Assembly: GCA_021732995.1 (NCBI GenBank)
Contig: JAKFWA010000015.1
Span: forward strand, 1-34,365
DNA from: Planctomycetaceae bacterium
Lineage (GTDB): Bacteria > Planctomycetota > Planctomycetia > Planctomycetales > Planctomycetaceae
Length of the DNA stretch: 34,365 bases
Reading direction: 5' to 3'
A program made the position numbers and the translations under genes. Below the pieces are notes generated by a model. The model saw only the letters and a program-made list of their open reading frames with translations. It was not told the origin of the DNA and made no database searches. Shown here one piece after another: positions 1 through 8,630 of the stretch; position 1 is the stretch's first letter; each line of letters opens with the position of its first letter.

Positions 1-2943
1 GTTATTGGCCGTGAGCGTGGCGGTTGTGGCGCCGGATGTCTCACTGACTCTCAGGACCGAAGTTGTCTGTCCGACGGTGAACGCTTCGCCGGCGGCATCG
101 CCTTGAACAATCAGGGTCTGCACGCCGACGTTGTCCGCGAGAAGATCGTTGCCCGCGCTCGTTCCAGACCAAACGTAGGTGTCCGAGTCGTTGCCGCCGG
201 CCAGCGTGTCGTTTCCTGCCTGGCCATCGAGAGTATCGTCACCAGATCCACCTTGGAGATTGTCATTTCCGGTGCCGCCGACGATTGAGTCATTCCCTAC
301 ACGACCATCGATAACGTCATTGTCTTCATTGCCATTGATGATGTCGTCGCCAGCCCCGCCGGTGATTGTATCGTTGCCGGTTCCGCCAAGTAGAGTGTTC
401 GGTGAAACATCGAGATCATCGTCATTGATCGTAGCAATTCCTACTGCGTCGATGATTTGAGCCCCAACCGAGTTGCTCAATCGGACGGTGAATGTTTCGG
501 CCAACTCCGGAGTGGCGTCGGAAACAATTGGAACAATAATCGTTTGAGAAACTTGCCCTGGCGCAAACGTCAATGTTCCAGAGGATGTCGCATAATCGAG
601 GCCGACCAGCGCAGAGTTTGCTTGAGTCGTAAAATCGACTTGAACTGCCGTTGGCTGAGCGGCTGAGAGCGTGACTGTCAATGCAATCGAGTTGCCGACA
701 GTGTTACCTTCCACGACCGTTGCGTCCGAGACTGACAATGTGACCGGAGGAGGTGGCATTGATGGTCCAAAGGCGAGACCCGTCAGCAATGGGACACCAG
801 TGTCACCAATCAGGGTTGCCGCTCCCGTGGTCGGATTCACTCGGAACAATCGACTACTGAGAGTTCCGAAGTTTTCTGCATCAACCAGATAGAAGGAATC
901 CGAAACAGCGTCGTAAGTCATGCCAGCGCCCCCGTTGGGCAAGTCAAATCCCAGCGGGCCAATATTAGTCAGTTGTCGAGTTGCGATGTCGAGGAGTAGC
1001 AGCGAATCATTAAAGCTCGCATTCGCACCGGTCAAGCCGTCTGGAATCACCAAGTAAAGCTGACCTTGTCGGAATGCCAATGCATCAACATTAACAGAGG
1101 TTGAAATCGCCTGGCCGCCAATCAAGAGATCACCCAAGTCTACAGTGGCGCCTGTGGCTGGGTTTATCTGAAGCAAGTTCGGACTGGTTCCAGTGAACGT
1201 CGCATACAGCGTGTTCGTCGTTGGATCGTAAGCTAAATCTCCTTCAACGAAATTGGCAGGTGCAGGCGTCAAAGGACCAACAACGGTCGCAGCGATTGGT
1301 CCTTGACTGATTTGAATCAAGATGGGGGGGGAAGCCTGTCGCGTGGCATAGAGAACACCGGTAGGAGTAATTGACAGGCCTTGGACTCCCTGGCCAATCT
1401 GCCCCAGCGATGTTGCAGCAGCGGTTGTCGTATCGATTTGAACGAGGGTGCCTGCGAAGCTGGATCCCAAGAGCCTTAGTGTCGGGCCATCATCGTTGGT
1501 AATCGTTACGGATGCTTCTGGCTGCAAGAGCGTCGCATTAGTTGGGCTCGACAACCCTACCAGGAACGTCTCGGTCGGCTCTCCCAGCAGGTCAGCCGTT
1601 ACCGCGACAGAGAAAGTTTGCGATGTCTGTCCCGGTGCGAACGTCAGGACCTGGTTGACCGGAGTAAAATCAGCTGACGTTGCAGTGCCATCACTCGTTG
1701 CTACCGTGACTGTGATAGCCGAGGCAGATGGTGCTGAAAGCGTCACCGTAAATGGCACGCTAGTAGAACCTGTATTGCCTTCGCTCACCGTGCCACCCCC
1801 CGAAATTGAGAGCGTTGGTAGTGCTGCGGGAGCTGCTCCAGCATCAGACAAAACATCGTCGCCTGCACCTCCATTCAACGCATCTGCCCCCAGCCCGCCG
1901 TTAAGCGTGTCATTGCCGGCGTTCCCAAAAACGAAGTCGTCACCTACTCCGCCATCCAAGAGGTCATTCCCGCCACCGCCGTAGATATTGTCGTTGCCAT
2001 CGTTGCCATTAATGGTGTCGTTCAGCAGATCACCTGTGATGGTGTCATCGCCATCGCCGCCGAGCAGGCTGTTGGCACTTGCTCCGCCGACTATTGCGTC
2101 ATTGCCAGCGTCGCCGAGGATGGTATCGGTTCCGGCATTGCCGTTGAGCTGATCGTCGCCCGTTCCGCCTGAGATTGAATCGTTCTCTGAGCCGCCGAAG
2201 ATCGTATCGTTCCCGGTATCACCGTTGAGAGTGTCGATGCCTTGGCTGCCGAGGATGGAGTCGTTTCCGAGCCCGCCAGCTACGATGTCGGCGCCCTGTC
2301 CTCCATCGATGGTGTCGTTGCCGTCTCCGGCAGTGACGTTGTCATTACCGTCCCCGGCATTGATATTGTCGTCGCCGACGCCGGAGTCGACGGTGTCGTT
2401 TCCATCGCCAGAATTGATGACGTCGTTGCCAACTCCGGTAGTAATGGAGTCGTTTCCGTTCCCGCCGTCGATCGAGTCGTTGCCAGCATTGCCCACGACA
2501 ACGTCGGCACCGTCACCCGCGTTGATGGATTCTCCGAAGCTGTCGGAGCCCGTGATCGTATCATCGCCGTTTCCGCCATTGATCACGATTCCGGTGAGCA
2601 CAGGAAACTGTGCTCCGGTCATCGTGCTCACACTGAGGGCGTTATCCCCGTCGCCCGCATTGATGGTCAGTTTTGTCAGCGCCGAAGACTGGATCGATGG
2701 AATGGTGTTGACCACTCCGGAGCCAGTGGCGACTTCAACCTTGCCGGTTGCGCCTTGGCGCACCGTCACGGCGTCGTTGGCTGTCGCGAAGATCGACAGC
2801 TCGCTGCCGATTAGTACCCCAGTGACTGTGAGCAATGTGCGTTGTTCCATCAGTTCGATGGAGCGATCGTGGGCTCGTCGACGAAGCTTGGTGGACTTAC
2901 GAACGCGATTTTGAAAGCGGCTCATCCAGGACGAGAGATGCAC
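1..2943 (-). CDS. Giant secreted RTX/Calx-beta protein, copy 1 (3' end beyond window)
   Basis: Partial: 981 codons are open in the window and the frame runs off the left edge. The start is GTG at 2943, preceded by AGGAG with 8 nt spacing; an ATG six codons in (2925) has no such site. Domains in order: basic N-terminus ending in the LExRxLL-like motif MEQRTLL (about residues 32-38); RTX-type nonapeptides GGxGxDxUx (about 120-375), which bind calcium in this family; a Calx-beta domain (about 376-488, ending ITNDD); a propeller-like region (about 490-725) with repeated LxxIDxxTGxATxIG strands, resembling DUF4394; a second Calx-beta (about 729-844); a second RTX block (about 848-906); then a segment matching copy 2. 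Presumably exported and surface-bound or released; adhesion or matrix role is inference. No in-frame stop was found on reading through. It is a tandem paralogue of the gene at 3375-7214. Confidence 0.88.
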   Translation of the reverse strand, partial: MHLSSWMSRFQNRVRKSTKLRRRAHDRSIELMEQRTLLTVTGVLIGSELSIFATANDAVTVRQGATGKVEVATGSGVVNTIPSIQSSALTKLTINAGDGDNALSVSTMTGAQFPVLTGIVINGGNGDDTITGSDSFGESINAGDGADVVVGNAGNDSIDGGNGNDSITTGVGNDVINSGDGNDTVDSGVGDDNINAGDGNDNVTAGDGNDTIDGGQGADIVAGGLGNDSILGSQGIDTLNGDTGNDTIFGGSENDSISGGTGDDQLNGNAGTDTILGDAGNDAIVGGASANSLLGGDGDDTITGDLLNDTINGNDGNDNIYGGGGNDLLDGGVGDDFVFGNAGNDTLNGGLGADALNGGAGDDVLSDAGAAPAALPTLSISGGGTVSEGNTGSTSVPFTVTLSAPSASAITVTVATSDGTATSADFTPVNQVLTFAPGQTSQTFSVAVTADLLGEPTETFLVGLSSPTNATLLQPEASVTITNDDGPTLRLLGSSFAGTLVQIDTTTAAATSLGQIGQGVQGLSITPTGVLYATRQASPPILIQISQGPIAATVVGPLTPAPANFVEGDLAYDPTTNTLYATFTGTSPNLLQINPATGATVDLGDLLIGGQAISTSVNVDALAFRQGQLYLVIPDGLTGANASFNDSLLLLDIATRQLTNIGPLGFDLPNGGAGMTYDAVSDSFYLVDAENFGTLSSRLFRVNPTTGAATLIGDTGVPLLTGLAFGPSMPPPPVTLSVSDATVVEGNTVGNSIALTVTLSAAQPTAVQVDFTTQANSALVGLDYATSSGTLTFAPGQVSQTIIVPIVSDATPELAETFTVRLSNSVGAQIIDAVGIATINDDDLDVSPNTLLGGTGNDTITGGAGDDIINGNEDNDVIDGRVGNDSIVGGTGNDNLQGGSGDDTLDGQAGNDTLAGGNDSDTYVWSGTSAGNDLLADNVGVQTLIVQGDAAGEAFTVGQTTSVLRVSETSGATTATLTANN

Positions 2944-2978
2944 GGCGAGAACTCCTGCGGGCAGATCTGGCATACCGA

Positions 2979-3000
2979 CATGTTGCGGAAATGCAACATG
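2979..3000 (-). promoter_or_regulatory. Perfect hairpin in the leader of RTX copy 1
   Basis: CATGTTGC and GCAACATG form a perfect 8-bp stem around a 6-nt loop, 36 nt upstream of the GTG start of copy 1. The corresponding place in the leader of copy 2 is not palindromic. It could be an operator or a structure in the mRNA leader; which is not shown by the sequence. Confidence 0.4.
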
Positions 3001-3278
3001 CCCACACGCCCACAAGATTCATACACGGTGTCTCACTGAAGACCGTCAGATTCAAAACTGAACTCAGAAAAACGAACCCCTGCAACAGACCAATTCGCGC
3101 GAACCGTAGCGATCCGTTCCAATCCACTCGTGAGAGCAAATCCGATCGGTGGCACGAGGCGAAAAGCCGTTACAGGTGCGACGGCTTTGCGAATTCACGC
3201 CTCGGCGACCACGGATCATTGAAGAAACGTGTTCTCCGGTACCAGAGCTTTGATCGGTTGGGTTGTGCCGAAATGGGT

Positions 3279-3301
3279 AAAGCCCGCTAGTGGCGGGCTT
3301 T
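3279..3301 (-). terminator. Hairpin terminator of RTX copy 2
   Basis: AAAGCCCGC, loop TAGTG, GCGGGCTTT: a perfect 9-bp GC-rich stem about 75 nt beyond the stop codon of the 3375-7214 gene. Read on the minus strand it ends in TTT followed by ACCCATTT, so the U-tract is short. No plus-strand gene ends here, hence the minus-strand assignment. Confidence 0.7.
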
Positions 3302-3374
3302 ACTGCAAGTCTTCTCATGACTGCTATCGCCGTCATGTCAGGTGGGCAATGTGAGCACCATCGCGGTGTCCATT

Positions 3375-6300
3375 TTAGAATCCGTTCAGCCTGGCGAGTG
3401 CCTGAAGCACCGAAGCTGAGATCACCAGGTTTTGGTCGTCTCGTTCCGTATAGCCAGCCGTGGCGGGTGGATCGAACGAGAATGAATTTGTCCCTTGGCC
3501 GCCGTTGAAAAAGTCCTGCGAGCCGCCGCCGTTCAGCAGGTCGTCGCCGTCGCCGCCATAGAGGTAGTCGTTACCAGCCGCAGCGTTGATAATATCGTCA
3601 CCGTCGCCACCGATCAGCGTGTCGCGATCTGCTGTGCCCGTGATGGTATCATTACCGTCACCGCCATCGACGATGTCGCCGGGGGCCGTGGTGCCTGTGA
3701 CCTGCTCGCGGATACTCATGTCAAGGATGTCGTTTCCATCCCCGCCGCTGACGATATCCTGCCCGGCATCGCCGAAGATGGTGTCGTCGCCATCGCCACC
3801 CTTGATCAGATCCTGGCCAGAGTTGCCCTTGATGTAGTCGTTACCGACTCCGCCATCGAGTGCGTCGTTCGCCGCTCCACCAATCAGGACGTCGTTGCCA
3901 TTGCCGCCACGAATCGTGTCGTCACCGTAGTTAGACGTTCCTGAATCGCCGACCAGGTTGTCGTCGCCGTCGCCGCCTTCCAGCAGGTCGTTGTGGGTAC
4001 CGCCATCGACGATGTCATTGCCGGCTTCTCCAAACAGAGAGTCAGTGCCCGCATCTCCGAAGATCGAATCGACATTGTCACCGCCGAGGATGGAATCGTT
4101 TCCGTCTCCGCCGCGGAGCGTGTCCTGGCCTTCATTGCCGTTGATCGTATCGCTTCCGGCGTTGCCGATGATTGAATCCGCTCCAGCGTCACCGCTCAGG
4201 ATTTCGCCGGATTCCGTGCCGGTGATGACATCGTCACCGTTGCCGCCGTTAACTCGCAGCAGCACGCTTCCCAGGACGGCGCCGCTACCGTTGACGACAT
4301 CATTCCCGTCTCCACCGTTGACCGTCAGCAGCAGTGGCTGGACGTTGTTCACCGACTGGATATTGATGGTGTCATCACCAGTGCTGGCATTGATCAAGAC
4401 GTTGCTGATTGTACTGTTGGTGGTGATGGACGCCGTGACCGAACCTGCTGTCTCGCTAATTCGCAGCAAGGACGAGGTCTGGTTGACCGTAAAGGTTTCA
4501 CCGGTGGCATCGCCTTGCACTGTCAGGGTCTGGAACCCGACGTTGTCCGCCAGGATATCATTTCCGGCACTCGCGCCGAACCATATGTAGTTGTCGGTAT
4601 CATCGCCGCCGGCGAGTGTATCATTACCCGCCTGGCCATCGAGTGTGTCGTCACCCGCACCGCCGCCGACGCTGTCGTTACCCGCACCACCAAGAACGGA
4701 GTCATCTCCGCCTCCACCATCAAGGGTGTCGTCGCCAATTCCACCGTTGATGTTGTCACTGCCATCGCCAGCGAGGACGATGTCGTTGCCATCGCTGCCG
4801 AGCATGGTGTCGTTGTCATTGCCCACCGGAGGTGCTGGTGGAGGTGCTGGTGGAGGCGCTGGTGGGGTCGTACCGACGCTACTCGGCAATCCGGAACCCC
4901 ACAGCGTATGCGTGGAGTAGGTTGTGCTAGCGCCTGGTGCCAAGAAGAACGTGTTTCGCAATCCGAGTTCAACGTCGAATTCGCTTCCCGCGTCAACGAA
5001 GCCGTCGCCGTTCACGTCGCTGAAGATGGCGTTGTTAAATGCCCCTCCCGTGGAGACCGTGCTCCGCAGGCTTGAGAACTGATTGATTGAATAGCGATTC
5101 GTCGGCCCCATCGTTCCGCCGATAGACGAGATGCCCACGAATGTGGTGCTGGTTGCACCGGTACCGCCAGCATCCGTTTCAAACAACAGTTCGTCATTGG
5201 CTGCGGTGATGAGTCGCCCGCCGCCGTCGGCGATGGAGCCGTCGAAGCCGAGATCGCCGTCAACATAACGCACCAACTCGAAGCTGATCGGTGCTCCGGT
5301 GGGATTCGTGATGACGTAGGTCTGCGTCAGTAGCGAACCAGCTCGCGCTCCTGTGTTGTCGTTGAGCGGATCCACGGACTGTGCCAACGTAAAGTTCAGG
5401 CCGCTGGCAGTGAAGGAGCTAGTTGCGTCTGTTCCCGTACCGGTGATTGTCGGCCGCGCCAGACTGCCGGAACCACCAAGGCTGCCCGCCGTCAGGAACT
5501 GGCGATTGCCAGTGGCTCCGACGCGGAGTGCTACTGCGGATGCAAAGACGGTATCCGCGCCCGCAGTAGCTCCAATTGGGTCGTAGGTTGCATCGGTGGA
5601 GTTGATTCCCACAGCTCCGCCGAACGAACCAAATCCGTCAACGCCCAACGTCACCGATGCGTCACCGGCGCCCGTCGAAAGAAGGTGGGCTCCCGTGGCG
5701 GTCACAGTTCCACCGCCTGGATAGACCGTATCTGTCAGTCCGCCTGCCGCAGCACTATCGTCGTTGAGAATGCGGCCCTCGCCGGAGCCATCGAAGATGG
5801 ATGCGTTCACGGCGTTCGAGAGCGTGATGAAGAAGGTTTCGTCCGCTTCCGCAACAGTGTCGCCAGCGACGTTCACTGAGACTTGGCGACTGACTTGGCC
5901 GGGGGCGAAGGTCGTGGTGCCACTGACGAATGAGTAGTCAACGCCCACTGCGGCTGTTCCGCCGGTTTGTGTGCCGTTCGAACTGGTGGCGTAGGACACA
6001 GAGACTGGGACTTCCAATGCGCCCGACAGGGTGATCGTGAACGTCAATACTGTCGTGCCAGAGTTACCTTCCTGGATCTGCACGTTATCAACGGACAGTT
6101 GCACGTTGCGCGAGTCGAGTCGGTCGTTGCCTGCTCCACCATCCAGGCGGTCGGCGCCCGAGCCTGCGATCAGCGTATCGTTGCCGGCATTGCCGTAGAC
6201 GAAGTCATCGCCATCGCCGCCATTCACGAGGTCGTTACCGGCACCGCCGTAAACAAAGTCATTGCCAGCGTCACCGGTGATGGTGTCGCTCACCAGGTCG

Positions 6301-7214
6301 CCAGTGATCGTGTCGCTGCCATCGCCACCAGCGAGGATGTTGGTTCCCGCTCCGCCGACGATCGCGTCATTACCTGCATCGCCGAGGATACTGTCGATGC
6401 CCGCATTACCGTTTAACTGGTCGTTGCCGATGCCGCCGCTGATCGTGTCGTCCTCAGAGCCGCCGAAAACGGTGTCATCGCCAGCGTCGCCGAGAATGCT
6501 GTCGTTGCCCTGACTGCCCTGCAGCGAATCGTTGCCGATACCACCGCTCAGAGTATCAACGCCCTGACCACCATCGACGGTATCATTGCCATCGCCCGCG
6601 ATGACAGTGTCATTACCATCGCCTGCATTGATATTGTCATTGCCGACTCCGCCATCAACGGTGTCATTACCGTCGCCGGAGTTAACGAGGTCGTTACCCA
6701 CTCCGCTGGTAATCGAGTCGTTGCCGTTCCCGCCATCGATCGAGTCGTTACCTCCATTGCTGATGATAATATCGGCGCCGTCACCGGCGTTGATGGATTC
6801 TCCAAAGCTGTCCGACCCGGTGATGGTGTCAACTCCGTTGCCAGCATTGATCATGATGCTGGTCAGTGCCGAGAATTGAGCGGCTGTCATCGTGTTGACG
6901 CTGATCGCGTTGTCGCCATCGCCAGCGTTGATGGTCAGCTTCGTCAGGGCGTTCGATTGAATGGACGGCACGTTGTTTACGACGACACCGTTGTTTGACG
7001 TGACTTCGACACGTCCGTTGGCACCTTGTCGAACAGCGACGGCATCATTCGCATCAGCGAAGACCGTCAGCTCGGTACCGATCAATACGCTGGTGACTGT
7101 CAGCAGCGTGCGGGATTCCATTTGTTCGAGCGAGCGATCCTGAGTTTGCCGACGCAGTCGGGTGGACTTACGAACGCGATTCTGAAAGCGACTCATCCAA
7201 GACGAGAGATGCAC
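3375..7214 (-). CDS. Giant secreted RTX/Calx-beta protein, copy 2 (1279 aa)
   Basis: Start is GTG at 7214 with AGGAG 7 nt upstream; the same arrangement in copy 1 supports it over the ATG at 7196. Domains in order: basic N-terminus (SRFQNRVRKS) leading to the LExRxLL-like motif MESRTLL (residues 32-38); RTX block of nonapeptides (about 122-368) of GGDGDDxUx type, calcium-binding in this family; one Calx-beta domain (about 371-486, ending ILNDD); an unassigned beta-rich module (about 490-778) containing an EF-hand/dockerin-like DVNGDGFVD (733-741); a proline-rich linker (PPAPPPAPPPAPP, about 784-796); RTX block (about 798-880); a spacer similar to copy 1; and a long last RTX block to about 1245. 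The C-terminus (QALARLNGF) has no LPxTG or PEP-CTERM signal. Likely exported and Ca2+-folded; any adhesive role is inference. Followed by a terminator at 3279-3301. Confidence 0.9.
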   Translation of the reverse strand: MHLSSWMSRFQNRVRKSTRLRRQTQDRSLEQMESRTLLTVTSVLIGTELTVFADANDAVAVRQGANGRVEVTSNNGVVVNNVPSIQSNALTKLTINAGDGDNAISVNTMTAAQFSALTSIMINAGNGVDTITGSDSFGESINAGDGADIIISNGGNDSIDGGNGNDSITSGVGNDLVNSGDGNDTVDGGVGNDNINAGDGNDTVIAGDGNDTVDGGQGVDTLSGGIGNDSLQGSQGNDSILGDAGDDTVFGGSEDDTISGGIGNDQLNGNAGIDSILGDAGNDAIVGGAGTNILAGGDGSDTITGDLVSDTITGDAGNDFVYGGAGNDLVNGGDGDDFVYGNAGNDTLIAGSGADRLDGGAGNDRLDSRNVQLSVDNVQIQEGNSGTTVLTFTITLSGALEVPVSVSYATSSNGTQTGGTAAVGVDYSFVSGTTTFAPGQVSRQVSVNVAGDTVAEADETFFITLSNAVNASIFDGSGEGRILNDDSAAAGGLTDTVYPGGGTVTATGAHLLSTGAGDASVTLGVDGFGSFGGAVGINSTDATYDPIGATAGADTVFASAVALRVGATGNRQFLTAGSLGGSGSLARPTITGTGTDATSSFTASGLNFTLAQSVDPLNDNTGARAGSLLTQTYVITNPTGAPISFELVRYVDGDLGFDGSIADGGGRLITAANDELLFETDAGGTGATSTTFVGISSIGGTMGPTNRYSINQFSSLRSTVSTGGAFNNAIFSDVNGDGFVDAGSEFDVELGLRNTFFLAPGASTTYSTHTLWGSGLPSSVGTTPPAPPPAPPPAPPVGNDNDTMLGSDGNDIVLAGDGSDNINGGIGDDTLDGGGGDDSVLGGAGNDSVGGGAGDDTLDGQAGNDTLAGGDDTDNYIWFGASAGNDILADNVGFQTLTVQGDATGETFTVNQTSSLLRISETAGSVTASITTNSTISNVLINASTGDDTINIQSVNNVQPLLLTVNGGDGNDVVNGSGAVLGSVLLRVNGGNGDDVITGTESGEILSGDAGADSIIGNAGSDTINGNEGQDTLRGGDGNDSILGGDNVDSIFGDAGTDSLFGEAGNDIVDGGTHNDLLEGGDGDDNLVGDSGTSNYGDDTIRGGNGNDVLIGGAANDALDGGVGNDYIKGNSGQDLIKGGDGDDTIFGDAGQDIVSGGDGNDILDMSIREQVTGTTAPGDIVDGGDGNDTITGTADRDTLIGGDGDDIINAAAGNDYLYGGDGDDLLNGGGSQDFFNGGQGTNSFSFDPPATAGYTERDDQNLVISASVLQALARLNGF

Positions 7215-7637
7215 GGCGAAACTCCTGTGAGCGAACTCTGGCCCGCAAATGACAGATTGCGGACACGCTAGATGTGTTCACGCCCACAGAATTCGGTCAC
7301 GGTGTATTGCACGAGACAACGATGTCCCGACGGCTCCAAGCCGCAAGTTGGGTGCAACGATTCCATCCACTGGTTTGTCGTGAAGCTTTTCCGGCCATCA
7401 GGACATGCAATCCTGAGCCCAGGCCGCGAGTATCAACTTCGTACGACGGGATCTCCGTGAGAATTCAGCCCGCATTGGGCGTGAAATTCATCAACTGACG
7501 GCCGCTTTGGACGCGGTCGCAGAGTGTCCAGTTCCACATTTCGTTGCAGGTGACGCAGTTTCCCTGACGGGTTCACTTGCGAAATGCTCATCAGCGCGTC
7601 GCATTCGCGACAATGGATCACTGAGAGGATACGTGTC
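7215..7637. other. Leader of RTX copy 2 and gene-poor gap downstream of fmt
   Basis: The first 90 nt (7215-7305) resemble the copy 1 leader and probably hold the promoter of the 3375-7214 gene. The rest shows no supported gene. An imperfect inverted repeat at about 7461-7489 (GAATTCAGCCC ... GGGCGTGAAATTC) lies about 150 nt past the fmt stop and could terminate that transcript. A minus-strand frame across 7433-7759 with a CREC motif is discussed among the rejected items. Confidence 0.4.
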
Positions 7638-8627
7638 TCAGGATAGTGGAGCAGAGAGAAAGCAATCACCGGTTTGGATGTGATGTCCGCGGAGCAGATC
7701 AGCAGGGGACATGGCGCGCTTGCCGTCAGGTTGCAGCGAGAGAATCTCAACGCAGCCATCGCCGGTCTTCACAAACATCTGGCTTCGATTGATGACTTCA
7801 ATCGTGCCGGGATCACCTGAGAGAGCGCGATCGCGGGCTTCGACTTCGAGAATTAAGAGTCGCAGTTCTCGCCCGTCCTTTAACCGCAGGATGGCGGAAG
7901 GCTTTGGCCACGGTTGCACGCCGCGAATGTGAGCGTTCACCAGATACGATGATTTGTGCCAAGGCACGAATCCATCCGTTTTCTTCAAGCGCCCGGCCTT
8001 GGTGACCTGGCTGGCGTCTTGAACGAGCGGCTGAGCCGTTCCGTTGGCGAGTGCATCAACGACCTTTTGAGTGAGCGGCACCGCCAGCTGTGCCAGGCGA
8101 ACTTCCAACTCGCCGTAAGTCTCCTTGGGGCCGATCGCGATCTTCTCGATACCCAGGATCGGGCCGGCATCGAGTTTCGGTTCGATCTGGAAGATGGTGA
8201 TGCCGGTTTCTGTTTCTCCGTTGATCACCGCAAATTGAATCGGCGCCGCGCCGCGATACTTCGGCAGCAGCGACGCATGCACGTTGATTGCTCCGAGTCG
8301 CGGAATGCCAAGCAGCTCTGCGGACAGAATCTGCCCATAAGCCGCGACCACAAACAGGTCAGCCTGAAACTCACGCAACCGGGCGATCGAATCTGGCAGA
8401 TTGGCCTTCACCGGCTGAAAGACGGGAGTTCCTCGTTCCTGAGCTGATTCCTTCAGCGGATTTCGATGTTCGTGGTGACCCTGTCCACTTCGTTCGGGTT
8501 GCGTCACGAGCCCGACAACTTCGTGCTGTGTTTCGTACAAACCTCGGAAGGTCGGCAGTGCGAAGCCGCCGGTGCCGAACATCACAAGTCGCAGTGGCAA
8601 GTCTTTGATCTCCGCGTCGATGGGCAA
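7638..8627 (-). CDS. fmt: Methionyl-tRNA formyltransferase
   Basis: Cytoplasmic enzyme that formylates the methionine on initiator tRNA using 10-formyl-tetrahydrofolate, needed for normal bacterial translation initiation. The 329-residue length is close to the family's usual 310-320. The N-terminal Rossmann-type domain starts at LRLVMFGTGGFALP (about 12-25). The signature INVHASLLPKYRGAAPIQ (114-131) carries Asn115 and His117, and DAGPIL (153-158) carries the catalytic Asp153. The C-terminal OB-like tRNA-binding domain covers about 215-329, with NAHIRGVQPWP typical of the family. Its start lies 3 nt beyond the stop codon of the RND exporter gene, so the two are very likely co-transcribed and translationally coupled. 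The usual partner def is not adjacent. Confidence 0.95.
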   Translation of the reverse strand: MPIDAEIKDLPLRLVMFGTGGFALPTFRGLYETQHEVVGLVTQPERSGQGHHEHRNPLKESAQERGTPVFQPVKANLPDSIARLREFQADLFVVAAYGQILSAELLGIPRLGAINVHASLLPKYRGAAPIQFAVINGETETGITIFQIEPKLDAGPILGIEKIAIGPKETYGELEVRLAQLAVPLTQKVVDALANGTAQPLVQDASQVTKAGRLKKTDGFVPWHKSSYLVNAHIRGVQPWPKPSAILRLKDGRELRLLILEVEARDRALSGDPGTIEVINRSQMFVKTGDGCVEILSLQPDGKRAMSPADLLRGHHIQTGDCFLSAPLS

Positions 8628-8630
8628 CCT

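Larger units (their letters stand above)
2944..3374. other. Intergenic region between the two RTX paralogues
   Basis: No gene is supported here. The part next to copy 1 (2944-3031) is similar to the leader of copy 2 (7215-7305), including the ribosome binding site and a shared block CGCCCACA followed further on by ACGGTGT, so it probably contains the promoter and 5' leader of copy 1. The part next to copy 2 contains its terminator hairpin. Short frames on both strands lack ribosome binding sites and recognisable motifs. Confidence 0.6.

Noticed and set aside
2225-2914. Long plus-strand open frames opposite RTX copy 1 (229 and 190 codons)
   Set aside because: They mirror the RTX repeats on the other strand: repeated GTCGTTGCC-type codons avoid stops in several frames. 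Products are low-complexity Ser/Pro or Val/Ala strings without a ribosome binding site.
3958-5075. Plus-strand open frames of 149-210 codons opposite RTX copy 2
   Set aside because: Same explanation: composition of the nonapeptide repeats keeps the antisense open. The protein on the minus strand is coherent throughout.
1-7214. CRISPR-like or satellite repeat arrays in the RTX region
   Set aside because: The DNA periodicity of about 27 bases comes from the protein nonapeptides; units are too diverged and there are no spacers.
7433-7759. Minus-strand frame with a CREC motif downstream of fmt
   Set aside because: Its first third overlaps the fmt C-terminus, the later possible GTG start has a poor ribosome binding site, and a zinc ribbon would need a second Cys pair that is absent. 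A real short protein is not excluded.
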